In this document: positions 14,996 to 28,269 of the stretch, one piece after another
How positions within the stretch are numbered: position 1 is the stretch's first letter
Layout: each line of letters starts with the position of its first letter
Assembly (NCBI RefSeq): GCF_029760955.1
Contig: NZ_CP121682.1
Coordinates: forward strand, 2,542,001-2,606,000
DNA from: Streptomyces cathayae
GTDB lineage: Bacteria; Actinomycetota; Actinomycetes; Streptomycetales; Streptomycetaceae
Direction: 5' to 3'
Length of the DNA stretch: 64,000 nt
The notes under the pieces: model-generated
Seen by the model: the letters and a program-made list of their open reading frames with translations, nothing else
Told to the model about the DNA's origin: nothing
Databases searched by the model: none
Program-made: the position numbers and the translations under genes

Positions 14996-16189
14996 ATGGC
15001 CCTGCGACCGTCCCGCCCGCCCCGCTTCGACGTGGGGGTCGCGCTCGCCGGACTCGCCGGCGGGCTGCTGCTGTGGGGCTTCGGGCTGGGCGTCCGGCCG
15101 GGCGACGACCCGACCGTGCTCTTCGACGGCCGCGGGCCGCTCCTCGTGCCGCTCGCCGTGATCGCCGGCTGCGAACTGCTGCGCCGCACCGCCCCGCGCA
15201 CCGCCCTGGCCGTCGGCACGCTGGCGTTGGCCGCGGACGTCATGACGCAGGGCAGCATCGCCACGATCGTGATGTACACGGACCTGATGTACGCCGCCGT
15301 CGTGTACGGCACGTCCGCCACCGCCCGCCGTCTGCCGTGGATCACCGGCATGTTCACGATCGCGGCGACGCTGGTTCCCTACGCCGTGTGGCGGGTGCCG
15401 GAGGCCCTGCTCCTCGGGCTCGTCGTCGGCGCCGTGACGTTCACGCCCGCCTCGACCGGCCTCATCGTGCGCAACCACCGCGACGCCGCCGAGGCCGCCC
15501 GGCTGCGGGCCGAACAGACCGCGCTGCTCGCGGAGATGGACCGCGTCCAGGCTGTGACCGCGGAACGTTCCCGCATGGCCCGCGAGTTGCACGACATGGT
15601 CGCCAACCACCTCTCCGCGATCGCCATCCACTCCACGGCCGCCCTCTCCCTGGACGACCCCGGTACCTCCAAGGAGGCACTCGGCGTGATCCGGGAGAAC
15701 AGCGTGCAGGGACTGTCCGAGATGCGACGGCTCATCGGCATCCTGCGCGACGGGGAGGACGACCGGGAACCGGCGGCGACCCCCACGCTCGACGGCCTCG
15801 GCACCCTGGTGGAGGGCGCCCGCGCCAACGGCCTGGACGTCACCCTCGACGCCACGTACAGCGACGTCCCCACACCGGTGGAACTCGCCGCGTACAGGAT
15901 CGTGCAGGAGTCGCTGACGAACGCGTTGAAGCATGCCGCGCCGGGCAGGGTCACCGTGTGCCTGCGCCGGCCGGCCGACGCCCTCGACATCCGGGTGACC
16001 AGTCCCCACGGCGGCCGGGACGCCCCGCGCGCGCCGGGTTCGGGGGCCGGTCTCGTCGGCATGCGGGAGCGGGCCGCCCTGCTGGACGGCACGTTCGAGG
16101 CCGGTCCGCAGAACGGTCCGGAGGGCAAGCTGTGGGAGGTGCGCGCCACCCTCCCCGTCACCGACGTCGTGCGAGGAGACACCTGTTGA
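14996..16189 (+). CDS. NarL-type sensor histidine kinase, 3' end altered by an insertion
   Basis: A 397-residue kinase with five or six N-terminal membrane helices (about 10-155), a dimerisation/phosphoacceptor helix with ARELHDMVANHLSAI (phospho-His about residue 199), an HATPase domain with IVQESLTNALKHA as N-box and GAGLVGMRERAALL as G-box. I start at ATG 14996; a further upstream reading has no support. The last codon (Cys) and the TGA stop lie at the edge of the TnpB element; without the element the gene would end TGATG, overlapping the regulator gene now at 17594. The partner regulator is separated by 1.4 kb. Confidence 0.9.
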   Translation: MALRPSRPPRFDVGVALAGLAGGLLLWGFGLGVRPGDDPTVLFDGRGPLLVPLAVIAGCELLRRTAPRTALAVGTLALAADVMTQGSIATIVMYTDLMYAAVVYGTSATARRLPWITGMFTIAATLVPYAVWRVPEALLLGLVVGAVTFTPASTGLIVRNHRDAAEAARLRAEQTALLAEMDRVQAVTAERSRMARELHDMVANHLSAIAIHSTAALSLDDPGTSKEALGVIRENSVQGLSEMRRLIGILRDGEDDREPAATPTLDGLGTLVEGARANGLDVTLDATYSDVPTPVELAAYRIVQESLTNALKHAAPGRVTVCLRRPADALDIRVTSPHGGRDAPRAPGSGAGLVGMRERAALLDGTFEAGPQNGPEGKLWEVRATLPVTDVVRGDTC

Positions 16190-16260
16190 CTTCCTCCCCC
16201 TCGTGAACGAGGGGAGTCCTACGGCTCGCGCCGTGGGGGTTTCTGCTTCGTCGCCGACCG
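16186..16260 (-). ncRNA. Predicted right-end omega RNA scaffold of the TnpB element
   Basis: In this family the 3' part of the tnpB transcript folds into an RNA whose guide is the DNA just outside the right end. Here, on the minus strand, two hairpins occur (GGC-GCGA-GCC type near 16220-16236 and the CCCCTCG/CGAGGGG stem near 16198-16215), ending at GTCAA. The next bases outside the element, CAGGTGTCTCCTCGCACGAC, would form the guide. The transcript boundaries are inferred from the family, not seen. Confidence 0.5.
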
Positions 16261-17421
16261 CCCGCCCGGAGAACTCCGTTGAGGTCTTACACCGGCTCCA
16301 CAGACAGACACGGCCAGCCCGGCCGCCAGAAGGTTCTTCGCCGCGTTCACGTCCCGGTCGTGGACCGTGCCGCAGTCGCAGGTCCAGGTGCGGACGTGCA
16401 GCGGCATCTTCTTCTGCAAGGTGCCGCAGGCGGAGCACAACCTGGAGGAGGGGAAGAAGCGGTCGACCGCGATCACTTCCCGCCCGTACCAGGCTGCCTT
16501 GTACTCCAGCATGGAGCGGAACTCGCTCCAGCCCGCATCCGAGATGGCCCGGGCGAGCGTGTGGTTCTTGACCATGTTGCGCACGGTCAGGTCCTCGATC
16601 ACAAGCGTTTGGTTCTCACGCACGAGTCGAGTGGTCAGCTTGTGCAGCAGGTCCCGGCGCCGGTCGGCGATCCGGGCGTAGATCTTCGCGACCCTGATCC
16701 GGGCCTTGCGCCGGTTGGCTCCGTCCCCTCTGCCCTTCTTCGCCAGAGCCCGCTGGGCCTTGGCAAGCCGGGTACGGTCGCGGCGCTCGTGTCTCGGGTT
16801 GGTGATCTTCTCGCCGGTGGACAGGGTCAGCAGGTGGTCCAGGCCCACGTCGATGCCGACCGCCGCATCCGCGGCGGGCAGCGGCTGCACGGTCGGGTCC
16901 TCGCACAGCATCGACACGAACCAGCGTCCGGCCGCGTCCTGCGACACGGTCACCGTGGAGGGCGTCGCCCCCTCGGGGAGCGGACGGGACCACACGAGGT
17001 CCAGCGGCTCGGTCATCTTCGCCAGCGTCAGCTTCCCCTCGCGGAAGCGGAAACCACTGGTGGTGTACTCGGCGGACTTGCGGGACTTCTTCCGGCTCTT
17101 GAAGCGGGGGTACTGGGACCGCTTGCCGAAGAAATGGGTGAACGCGTTCTGCAGGTGCCGCAGCGTCTGCTGCAGCGGCACGGAGGACACGTCGTTGAGG
17201 TAGGCGAGTTCCTCGGTCTTCTTCCACGCGGTCAGCATCGCCGAGGTGGCGTTGTAGTTGATCCGCTCCTGCCGCGCCCATGCCTCGGTGCGGGCGGCGA
17301 GGGCGAGGTTGTAGACCTTGCGCACGCAGCCGAACGTGCGCGACAGCTCGGCTGCCTGCGCATCGGTCGGATGGAAGCGGTACTTGAACGCCCGCTTCAC
17401 ATACGCCGTGGTCACGCTCAC
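16219..17421 (-). CDS. tnpB: TnpB-family RNA-guided endonuclease (OrfB)
   Basis: A 400-residue TnpB protein, a complete example of the ancestors of Cas12 nucleases. The N-terminal HTH_OrfB domain starts KYRFHPTDAQAAEL. The RuvC catalytic residues are intact: Asp191 (VGIDVGLDHLL), Glu276 (LVIEDLTVRNM) and Asp357 (HDRDVNAAKNL). A zinc ribbon (Cys329, Cys332, Cys348, Cys350) lies between the last two. The family uses a right-end RNA to guide cleavage of element-free sites. The start is ATG at 17421. The C-terminal tail is basic and overlaps the right-end structure. Confidence 0.93.
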   Translation of the reverse strand: MSVTTAYVKRAFKYRFHPTDAQAAELSRTFGCVRKVYNLALAARTEAWARQERINYNATSAMLTAWKKTEELAYLNDVSSVPLQQTLRHLQNAFTHFFGKRSQYPRFKSRKKSRKSAEYTTSGFRFREGKLTLAKMTEPLDLVWSRPLPEGATPSTVTVSQDAAGRWFVSMLCEDPTVQPLPAADAAVGIDVGLDHLLTLSTGEKITNPRHERRDRTRLAKAQRALAKKGRGDGANRRKARIRVAKIYARIADRRRDLLHKLTTRLVRENQTLVIEDLTVRNMVKNHTLARAISDAGWSEFRSMLEYKAAWYGREVIAVDRFFPSSRLCSACGTLQKKMPLHVRTWTCDCGTVHDRDVNAAKNLLAAGLAVSVCGAGVRPQRSSPGGRSATKQKPPRREP

Positions 17422-17593
17422 AAACTAGCGCCACCGTGCCTTAAGCCCAAATCCGCGGGTCAGAGCACCGCGATCCGCCCTGACGGCGCATCACAGCCCG
17501 TTGCCCTGCTCCGCAGGAACTTCATTTCTCCCCCGCAAGCGGGCGGTACCCCCACCCCCGGCTGAAGCCGGGGGTATCCACGAAGGAGGCCAA

Positions 17594-18235
17594 ATGATCC
17601 GCGTCCTGGTCGCCGAGGACCAGTCCGCCGTCCGCGCCGGGCTGGTGCTCATCCTGCGCAGCGCTCCCGACATCGGGGTGGTGGGTGAGGCGGCGGACGG
17701 TGAGCAGGCGGTGGCGCTCGCCCGTGAACTGCGCCCGGACGTGGTGCTGATGGACGTGCAGATGCCACGCCTGGACGGGGTGTCGGCCACCCGGCAGGTC
17801 GTCGCGGAGGGGCTCGCCGACGTGCTGGTGCTGACCACCTTCGACCTCGACGAGTACGTCTTCGGGGCGCTGCGGGCCGGGGCCTCGGGGTTCCTGCTGA
17901 AGAACGCGGAGGCGAAGGACCTCCTCGAGGCCGTGCGCACGGTGGCGCGCGGGGAGGGGATCGTCGCCCCGGCCGTGACCCGGCGGCTGATCGCCGAGTT
18001 CGCCGCGAAGCCCGTCCGCGGGTCCACGGCCGATCCGGCGGTGCTGGACTCCCTCACCCGGCGCGAGCGGGAGGTGCTGTCCTGTCTGGGCGAGGGCCTG
18101 TCCAACGCCGCCGTCGCGAAGCGCCTCGACATGGCGGAGGCCACGGTGAAGACCCACGTCAGCCGCCTGCTGGGGAAGCTGGGGCTGCGCAGCCGGGTGC
18201 AAGCCGCGGTCCTGGCGCAGGAATGGGGGATCTGA
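17594..18235 (+). CDS. NarL/LuxR-type response regulator
   Basis: A 213-residue regulator. The receiver domain spans 1-120, with acidic Asp9 and phospho-acceptor Asp54 (VVLMDVQMPRLDG) and the conserved Lys in GFLLKNAEA. The LuxR-type helix-turn-helix covers about 150-210 (LTRREREVLSCLGEGLSN). It should pair with the kinase at 14996-16189. Its strong ribosome site AAGGAGG and 4-nt spacer before ATG 17594 appear to belong to the left end of the TnpB element, so translation is no longer coupled to the kinase. Confidence 0.93.
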   Translation: MIRVLVAEDQSAVRAGLVLILRSAPDIGVVGEAADGEQAVALARELRPDVVLMDVQMPRLDGVSATRQVVAEGLADVLVLTTFDLDEYVFGALRAGASGFLLKNAEAKDLLEAVRTVARGEGIVAPAVTRRLIAEFAAKPVRGSTADPAVLDSLTRREREVLSCLGEGLSNAAVAKRLDMAEATVKTHVSRLLGKLGLRSRVQAAVLAQEWGI

Positions 18236-18248
18236 CCGGAACGAGTGG

Positions 18249-18291
18249 GTGGTCCAGACCTATTGACCCGTGGTCCAGACCTTTCTATCCT
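18249..18291 (+). promoter_or_regulatory. Chitinase promoter with direct operator-like repeats
   Basis: Two exact 13-bp copies of GTGGTCCAGACCT (18249-18261 and 18270-18282) are 21 bp apart, about two helical turns. They flank a -35-like TTGACC (18263-18268); TATCCT (18286-18291) follows after 17 bp. Direct repeats of this sequence are known in Streptomyces chitinase promoters, and each resembles half or more of the DasR site around TGGTCTAGACCA. Control by chitin or N-acetylglucosamine is therefore likely. Confidence 0.85.
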
Positions 18292-18362
18292 CGCGGCACC
18301 GTGGGTGTGAAGGCTCAGTCATACCCACGGCGACATCCCTCACCCCACGAAGGAGGCGCGGT

Positions 18363-20186
<1,824 letters not shown>

Positions 20187-20223
20187 GCCACCGGCACCCG
20201 ACCGCGAGCAACGAGACGAAAAA

Positions 20224-20253
20224 TGCGCCCCCGGACGTTCGTCCGGGGGCGCA
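20224..20253. terminator. Bidirectional terminator between chiC and the DUF2550 gene
   Basis: A perfect 13-bp stem (20224-20236 with 20241-20253) and GTTC loop. On the minus strand a run of five T follows, so it is a classical intrinsic terminator for the minus-strand gene and a hairpin stop for chiC. Confidence 0.9.
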
Positions 20254-20270
20254 CCCGCGTCTCCACACGT

Positions 20271-20717
20271 CTACGCGACGTTCACCCGCTGGCCGGGCGG
20301 TGCCGCCTCCAGCCAGGCGAGGAAACCGGTCAGCGCGTCGTCGCTCATCGCCAGCTCCAGCCGCCTGCCCCGGTGCAGGCAGGCCAGGATCACCGCGTCC
20401 GACAGCAGCGCCAGCTCCTCCTCGCCCTCGGGCACCCGGCGGCCGGCCACCTCGATCGACGCACGCTCCAGGACGCGGCGCGGACGCAGCGCGTAGGAGA
20501 AGACGCGGAACCACTCCACCCGGTCGCCGTTGTAGCGGGCCACCCCGTACGCCCAGCCCTTGCCGCCGGTGTCGCCCTCCTCCGGGACGTCCCAGCGCAG
20601 GCTGCAGTCGAAGGTTCCGCCGGAACGCTGGAGGAGGCGGCGGCGCAGGCCGAACACGAAGAGGCCCACCACCACGAGCGCCACGACACTTCCGCACACA
20701 GTCAGAGCGAGGACCAT
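20271..20717 (-). CDS. DUF2550 membrane protein
   Basis: A 148-residue protein with one N-terminal membrane helix (about 3-24, VVALVVVGLFVFGLRRR) and a cytoplasmic domain of the DUF2550 family (FDCSLRWDVPEE, WAYGVARYNGDRVEWFRVFS). Two starts are possible: GTG 20723, very close to the AGGAGG, and ATG 20717 with 9-nt spacing, which I prefer. It lies directly downstream of the atp operon, a conserved actinobacterial position, but behind the operon's terminator hairpin. Function is unknown. Confidence 0.85.
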   Translation of the reverse strand: MVLALTVCGSVVALVVVGLFVFGLRRRLLQRSGGTFDCSLRWDVPEEGDTGGKGWAYGVARYNGDRVEWFRVFSYALRPRRVLERASIEVAGRRVPEGEEELALLSDAVILACLHRGRRLELAMSDDALTGFLAWLEAAPPGQRVNVA

Positions 20718-20773
20718 CGACACCGACCTCCTCGTCTCCTAGGTAACGGAACGGAAAAATCATCCAGATCTGC

Positions 20774-20821
20774 CTCAGCCGCGACCGGGTCCGGATCGCT
20801 CCGGTCCCAGCCGCGGCTGAG
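20774..20821 (-). terminator. Terminator of the atp operon
   Basis: Arms 20774-20783 and 20812-20821 pair over 10 bp, and the sequence between them has a further GACCGG/CCGGTC stem. It lies about 60 nt beyond the atpC stop on the minus strand. Confidence 0.7.
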
Positions 20822-20879
20822 TCACGTCATTGCACGGCTCCCCCAGAGCCTAGACGGCCTGGAGGGCTCCTCGGGTCGT

Positions 20880-21254
20880 TCAGTGCCCCGCCGCCGCGCG
20901 CAGTCGTACGTCCGCGCGCCGCTCCGCCGAGGCGTCCGCCTCCGACTTCGCACGGTCCCGCGCCCGCTCCGCGCGCTTGACGTCGATCTCGTCCGACAGC
21001 TCGGCGATCTCGGCCAGCAGCGACAGCTTGTCGTCCGCGAACGAGATGAAACCGCCGTGCACCGCGGCGACGACCGTCCCGCCGTCGTTCGTACGGATGG
21101 TCACCGGTCCCGACTCCAGCACACCGAGCAGCGGCTGGTGACCGGGCATGACGCCGATGTCGCCGGACGTGGTGCGCGCGACGACCAGAGTGGCCTCGCC
21201 CGACCAGACCTCTCGGTCGGCCGCGACCAGCGCGACGTGCAGCTCAGCAGCCAA
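20880..21254 (-). CDS. atpC: ATP synthase F1 epsilon subunit
   Basis: A 124-residue epsilon subunit of the central rotor stalk, which couples c-ring rotation to F1 and can inhibit ATP hydrolysis. The N-terminal beta-sandwich has TTSGDIGVMPGHQPLLGVL; the C-terminal helical hairpin is rich in Glu, Arg and Ala. I start at TTG 21254, with GAGGAGCCATC upstream, giving the standard AAELHVALVAADREVWSGE. It is the last gene of the atp operon. Confidence 0.95.
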   Translation of the reverse strand: MAAELHVALVAADREVWSGEATLVVARTTSGDIGVMPGHQPLLGVLESGPVTIRTNDGGTVVAAVHGGFISFADDKLSLLAEIAELSDEIDVKRAERARDRAKSEADASAERRADVRLRAAAGH

Positions 21255-21364
21255 GATGGCTCCTCGGGTCACCACCCGGCAGGTCCGCCGGGTGTGGGGT
21301 ACAAGTCTAATGGGCGGGGGTCAGGGGGCGGGACGGTGCCCGCCCCCCGACTCGAGCGCGAGGC

Positions 21365-23721
<2,357 letters not shown>

Positions 23722-23744
23722 GAGTCAGGTCCCTTCCTTGAACG

Positions 23745-25337
23745 TCACTTGGCGGCAGCGGCCGGAGCGTCCTCGCCGAGCAGCTTGCCGTCGCCCGTCT
23801 CGAACTGCTTCTTGAACTCCGCGATCGCGTCGCCCACGGCCTGGAGGGTGTCGTCCGACATCTTGCCGCCCTCACGGATGGAGGTCATGAGGCCCTGCTC
23901 ACTGCGGTGCAGGTACTCCAGCAGCTCCTTCTCGAAGCGGCGGATGTCGGCGACCGGTACCTCGTCCATCTTGCCGGTGGTGCCGGCCCAGACGGAGACG
24001 ACCTGGTCCTCGGTGGCCAGCGGCTGGTACTGCTCCTGCTTCAGCAGCTCGACCAGACGCTGACCGCGCTCCAGCTGCGCCTTCGACGCGGCGTCCAGGT
24101 CGGAACCGAAGGCGGCGAACGCCTCCAGCTCACGGTACTGGGCGAGGTCCAGGCGCAGACGGCCGGAGACCTGCTTCATCGCCTTGTGCTGGGCGGAGCC
24201 ACCGACGCGGGAGACCGAGATACCGACGTTCAGGGCCGGACGCTGACCGGCGTTGAACAGGTCGGACTCCAGGAAGCACTGGCCGTCGGTGATGGAGATG
24301 ACGTTGGTCGGGATGAACGCCGACACGTCGTTCGCCTTGGTCTCGACGATCGGCAGACCCGTCATCGAGCCGGCACCCATCTCGTCGGAGAGCTTGGCGC
24401 AACGCTCCAGCAGACGGGAGTGCAGGTAGAAGACGTCGCCGGGGTAGGCCTCGCGGCCCGGCGGGCGGCGCAGCAGCAGGGACACGGCGCGGTAGGCGTC
24501 GGCCTGCTTCGACAGGTCGTCGAAGATGATCAGGACGTGCTTGCCCTCGTACATCCACTGCTGGCCGATGGCCGAACCGGTGTACGGCGCCAGGTACTTG
24601 AAGCCGGCCGGGTCGGACGCCGGGGAGGCGACGATGGTCGTGTACTCCAGGGCGCCGTTCTCCTCCAGCGCGCGGCGGACCGACGCGATGGTGGAGCCCT
24701 TCTGGCCGATGGCGACGTAGATGCAGCGGACCTGCTTGTTCACGTCGCCCGAGCGCCAGTTGTCACGCTGGTTGATGATCGTGTCCACGGCCAGCGCGGT
24801 CTTGCCGGTGCCGCGGTCGCCGATGATCAGCTGACGCTGGCCGCGGCCGACCGGGGTCATGGCGTCGACGGCCTTGTAGCCCGTCTCCATCGGCTCGTGC
24901 ACCGACTTGCGGTCCATGACCGTGGGGGCCTGCAGTTCGAGGGCGCGGCGGCCCTGGGTCTCGATCTCGCCGAGGCCGTCGATCGGGTTGCCGAGCGGGT
25001 CGACCACGCGGCCGAGGTAGCCCTCGCCCACGGCGACGGACAGGACCTCGCCGGTGCGGGAGACCGGCTGGCCCTCTTCGATGCCGCTGAACTCACCGAG
25101 GACGACGGCACCGATCTCGCGCTCCTCGAGGTTGAGGGCGAGGCCGAGGGTGCCGTCCTCGAACTTCAGCAGCTCGTTGGCCATGGCCGAGGGAAGACCC
25201 TCGACCTTGGCGATACCGTCGCCGGCGACGGTGACCGTGCCGACTTCCTCGCGCGAGGCCGCGTCCGGCTTGTACGACTGGACGAAGTTCTCCAGTGCGT
25301 CCCGGATCTCCTCCGGCCGGATCGTGAGCTCCGCCAT
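23745..25337 (-). CDS. atpA: ATP synthase F1 alpha subunit
   Basis: The 530-residue alpha subunit, which makes the non-catalytic nucleotide sites. The P-loop is GDRGTGKT (173-180), with Gly where many species have Gln. I start at ATG 25337 ([14 protein letters not shown]); a 13-residue extension is not supported. The C-terminus has an Ala-rich tail (DAPAAAAK). A gap of about 180 nt separates it from atpH. Confidence 0.98.
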   Translation of the reverse strand: MAELTIRPEEIRDALENFVQSYKPDAASREEVGTVTVAGDGIAKVEGLPSAMANELLKFEDGTLGLALNLEEREIGAVVLGEFSGIEEGQPVSRTGEVLSVAVGEGYLGRVVDPLGNPIDGLGEIETQGRRALELQAPTVMDRKSVHEPMETGYKAVDAMTPVGRGQRQLIIGDRGTGKTALAVDTIINQRDNWRSGDVNKQVRCIYVAIGQKGSTIASVRRALEENGALEYTTIVASPASDPAGFKYLAPYTGSAIGQQWMYEGKHVLIIFDDLSKQADAYRAVSLLLRRPPGREAYPGDVFYLHSRLLERCAKLSDEMGAGSMTGLPIVETKANDVSAFIPTNVISITDGQCFLESDLFNAGQRPALNVGISVSRVGGSAQHKAMKQVSGRLRLDLAQYRELEAFAAFGSDLDAASKAQLERGQRLVELLKQEQYQPLATEDQVVSVWAGTTGKMDEVPVADIRRFEKELLEYLHRSEQGLMTSIREGGKMSDDTLQAVGDAIAEFKKQFETGDGKLLGEDAPAAAAK

Positions 25338-25519
25338 CTGAGTTCCCTGCTCTCCTTGTTGGGCCCGAAGTTTCACTTGGGGGGTATTCCACGAGTCGGG
25401 ACTCCCCCCGGAAGAGGTGAATCCTCTGCACGGCCCAACCAGGGCCGCAAGTACGTTCTTGGTGTTCAGTTGCTGCGTCGGTCGCGTCCGTCGCGCCGTG
25501 CGCGACCGCCGCGTCGGCG

Positions 25520-26335
25520 CTAGCTCGCCAGCCGGCGGCTCGCGTCCTCCAGCCGGTCCGCGATCGAGCCGTTGATGATCTCGTCACCGACCTGCACCCG
25601 GATTCCGCCGACGACCTCGGGGTCCACGGCGAGGTTGAGGTGCATGCGGCGGCCGTAGAGCTTCGCGAGGCCGGCGCCGAGGCGCTGCTTCTGCGCGTCG
25701 CTGAGCGGCACCGCGGAGGTGACGACGGCCACCATGCGGTTGCGGCGCTCGGCGGCGAGCTTGGACAGGGACTCGAGTCCCGCTTCCAGGCTACGTCCCC
25801 GCGGCGCGGTCACCAGACGCGTCACCAGACGCTCGGTGGTCGCGTTCGCCCTGCGTCCGAGCAGGCTGTGCAGCAGCTCGCTCTTGGCCGGGGCGGTGGC
25901 CTTGCGGTCGGTCAGCGCGGCACGCAGCTCGTTGTTCGCGGAGACGATCCGGCCGAACCGGAACAGCTCGTCCTCGACGGTGTCGAGCGTGCCCGCCTTC
26001 TGCGCGGCGGTGAGGTCGGCGAGGTCGGCCAGCTGTTCCAGTGCGTCCACCAGGTCGCGGGACTGCGACCAGCGGGAGCGCACCATGCCGGACACCAGGT
26101 CGGCGGCGCTGCCGCTGAGCTGGCTTCCGAGCAGTCGCTGGACCAGTTCCGCCTTGGTCTCGCCGGCCTGCGCCGGGTCGGTGAGGACCCGGCGCAACGA
26201 CACCTCGCGGTGGAGCAGCGCGGTGACGGCGGCCAGCTCTTCGGCGAGCGAGCCGGCGTCGACGGACGTGGAGTCCGTCAGCGCGTCGAGACGCTCACGT
26301 GCGGCTGCCAGGGCCTCGCGGCTCGCTCCGTTCAT
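25520..26335 (-). CDS. atpH: ATP synthase F1 delta subunit
   Basis: A 271-residue delta subunit, part of the peripheral stalk that holds F1 against the b subunits. It is about 90 residues longer than the E. coli protein, as in other Streptomyces, because of an N-terminal extension. The C-terminal signature [22 protein letters not shown] is clear. Its ATG overlaps the atpF stop by 4 nt. Confidence 0.96.
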   Translation of the reverse strand: MNGASREALAAARERLDALTDSTSVDAGSLAEELAAVTALLHREVSLRRVLTDPAQAGETKAELVQRLLGSQLSGSAADLVSGMVRSRWSQSRDLVDALEQLADLADLTAAQKAGTLDTVEDELFRFGRIVSANNELRAALTDRKATAPAKSELLHSLLGRRANATTERLVTRLVTAPRGRSLEAGLESLSKLAAERRNRMVAVVTSAVPLSDAQKQRLGAGLAKLYGRRMHLNLAVDPEVVGGIRVQVGDEIINGSIADRLEDASRRLAS

Positions 26336-26877
26336 CGTGCGGCCTCGGCCTTCTGGTCGAGGTCGTCGAGGAACCGGTCGATCACTCGGCTCTGCCGGGC
26401 GTGGTCCTCGAGGGACTCGCCGACGAGCTTGCCGGCCAGGTCGGTGGCGAGCTTGCCCACGTCCTGGCGCAGCACCGACGCGGCGACCTTGCGGTCCGCC
26501 TCGATCTGCGAGTGACCGGCGGCGATGATCTCCTCACGCTGCCGCTGGCCTTCCGCGCGCATCTCGGCGATGAGCGTGGCGCCCTGCTCCTGCGCCTCCT
26601 GGCGCAGGCGCGCGGCCTCGTGCCGGGCCTCGGCGAGCTGGGCCTTGTACTGCTCGAGAACGCTCTGTGCCTCGGTCTGAGCGGCCTCGGCCTTCTCGAT
26701 ACCGCCCTCGATGGCCTCGCGACGCTGTTCCAGAACCTTGTTGATGTTCGGGAGGAGCTTCTTGGCGAGGAAACCGAAGACGATGACGAAGGCGAGCAGG
26801 CCGATGACGAGCTCGGGAATCGGCGGGACGAGGGGGTTCTGAGCCTCCTCGGCCGCGATATGAAGCAGTGCGCTCAT
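26332..26877 (-). CDS. atpF: ATP synthase Fo b subunit
   Basis: A 181-residue b subunit. One membrane helix lies near residues 20-42 (IPELVIGLLAFVIVFGFLAKK), followed by a long charged helix rich in Glu, Ala, Arg and Gln that forms the peripheral stalk. It overlaps atpH (ATGA). The ATG at 26877 is followed by the short periplasmic start SALLHIAAEEAQNP. Confidence 0.97.
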   Translation of the reverse strand: MSALLHIAAEEAQNPLVPPIPELVIGLLAFVIVFGFLAKKLLPNINKVLEQRREAIEGGIEKAEAAQTEAQSVLEQYKAQLAEARHEAARLRQEAQEQGATLIAEMRAEGQRQREEIIAAGHSQIEADRKVAASVLRQDVGKLATDLAGKLVGESLEDHARQSRVIDRFLDDLDQKAEAAR

Positions 26878-26921
26878 ATCAGAGTGCCTTTCGTCTAGGG
26901 GGCCGGTCGTGAATCAGATGA

Positions 26922-27170
<249 letters not shown>

Positions 27171-27222
27171 TCACGGGCCGGTGGGGGTGGGCCACCGGTC
27201 GAATGGGGGCGGTACGGGACGC

Positions 27223-28044
27223 TCAGTGCTGCTCGGCGAGCGCGCCCTGGATGTAGGTAACGGTCAGCAGGACGAAGACGTACGCCTGCAGGGCCTGGAT
27301 GAAGAGCTCGAAAGCGGTCATCACCAGGACCATCACGAACGAGACGCCGGCGTAGGCGATGCCGATGCCGTTCAGCAGGTACCAGCTGGCGATGGTGAAC
27401 AGCACCAGCAGGATGTGACCCGCGAACATGTTCGCGAAGAGTCGCACGGCGTGGGTGAAGGGCCGCACGAGCAGGTTGGAGAAGGCCTCGATCAGCATGA
27501 CGACCGGCAACGCGGCGCCGAGCGACTTGTCGTAGCCGGTGAAGTTCTTCAGGGCGCCGACGAAGCCGTGCCGCTTGAAGGTCAGCGAGACCCAGACGAT
27601 GTAGACGAGCAGCGCGAGGCCCAGCGGGTAGGCGAAGATCGACGTGACCGGCATCTGGGCGAGCGGGATGATCGACCAGAGGTTCATCATCCAGATGAAG
27701 AAGAACAGCGCGACGACGAACGGAACGTACTTCTCACCCTCGCGCTTGCCCATCGTCTCGTAGACGATGCCTCGGCGGACGAAGTCGTAGCCCGTCTCGG
27801 CGACCATCTGGAGCTTGCCGGGGACGACCTGGGGCCGGCGGAAGGCCGCCCAGAAGAAGCCGATGATGATGATCGAGCCGAGCAGCGCCAGCAGCATTGT
27901 CTTGTTGAAGTACACGCTGCTGTCGCCGTCGCCCCACAGGGGTTCGAACAGGAACGAGTGCAGCCCGGGAGACGGGAAGCCACAGCCGTCGAAGATGTGG
28001 CAGTCGGTCTCGAAGGCGAGCACCTGTGTCGGGTCAGCACTCAC
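27223..28044 (-). CDS. atpB: ATP synthase Fo a subunit
   Basis: The 273-residue stator subunit providing the two proton half-channels. It has about six membrane helices, and the essential Arg lies in THAVRLFANMFAGH. I start at GTG 28044, which has GAAGGAGCCC 5 nt upstream; a 12-residue longer reading has no ribosome site. A 225-bp gap separates it from atpI. Confidence 0.97.
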   Translation of the reverse strand: MSADPTQVLAFETDCHIFDGCGFPSPGLHSFLFEPLWGDGDSSVYFNKTMLLALLGSIIIIGFFWAAFRRPQVVPGKLQMVAETGYDFVRRGIVYETMGKREGEKYVPFVVALFFFIWMMNLWSIIPLAQMPVTSIFAYPLGLALLVYIVWVSLTFKRHGFVGALKNFTGYDKSLGAALPVVMLIEAFSNLLVRPFTHAVRLFANMFAGHILLVLFTIASWYLLNGIGIAYAGVSFVMVLVMTAFELFIQALQAYVFVLLTVTYIQGALAEQH

Positions 28045-28269
28045 CGCGGGCTCCTTCAGCGTGGCGCATGGATTCGGCAACCTCGTGGTGTCGGCGCGGC
28101 ACGGGGCCGCGGTTCGGCACGGGACTGGTGTTACGGATGTGGGGGCGGCAGTGGGGCATCTCGCCTCGCGATGTGACAGGCGTCAGCGTGGATGCCCGTG
28201 CCCGCGATGCCGCAGTTGGCACCGGACGATAGCAGGGTCCGTCGTGCGCCCTTATCCCGGCCCTACGCC

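Larger units (their letters stand above)
16186..17593 (-). mobile_element. IS200/IS605-type element carrying only tnpB
   Basis: About 1.41 kb between the kinase and regulator genes. On the tnpB strand the left end has a hairpin ACCCCCGGC-TTCA-GCCGGGGGT (about 17552-17573), and the right end has CCCCTCG-TTCA-CGAGGGG followed by GGAGGAAGTCAA, typical of these elements. No Y1 transposase (tnpA) is present, so it would need one in trans. The ends are placed so that removing the element restores CCTG+ATGATC, a TGATG stop/start overlap; the boundary could shift by a few bases. Confidence 0.8.

Noticed and set aside
16186..17593. A Y1 transposase (tnpA) gene expected with IS200/IS605 elements
   Set aside because: No second gene fits; only tnpB is present, so the element was described as tnpB-only.
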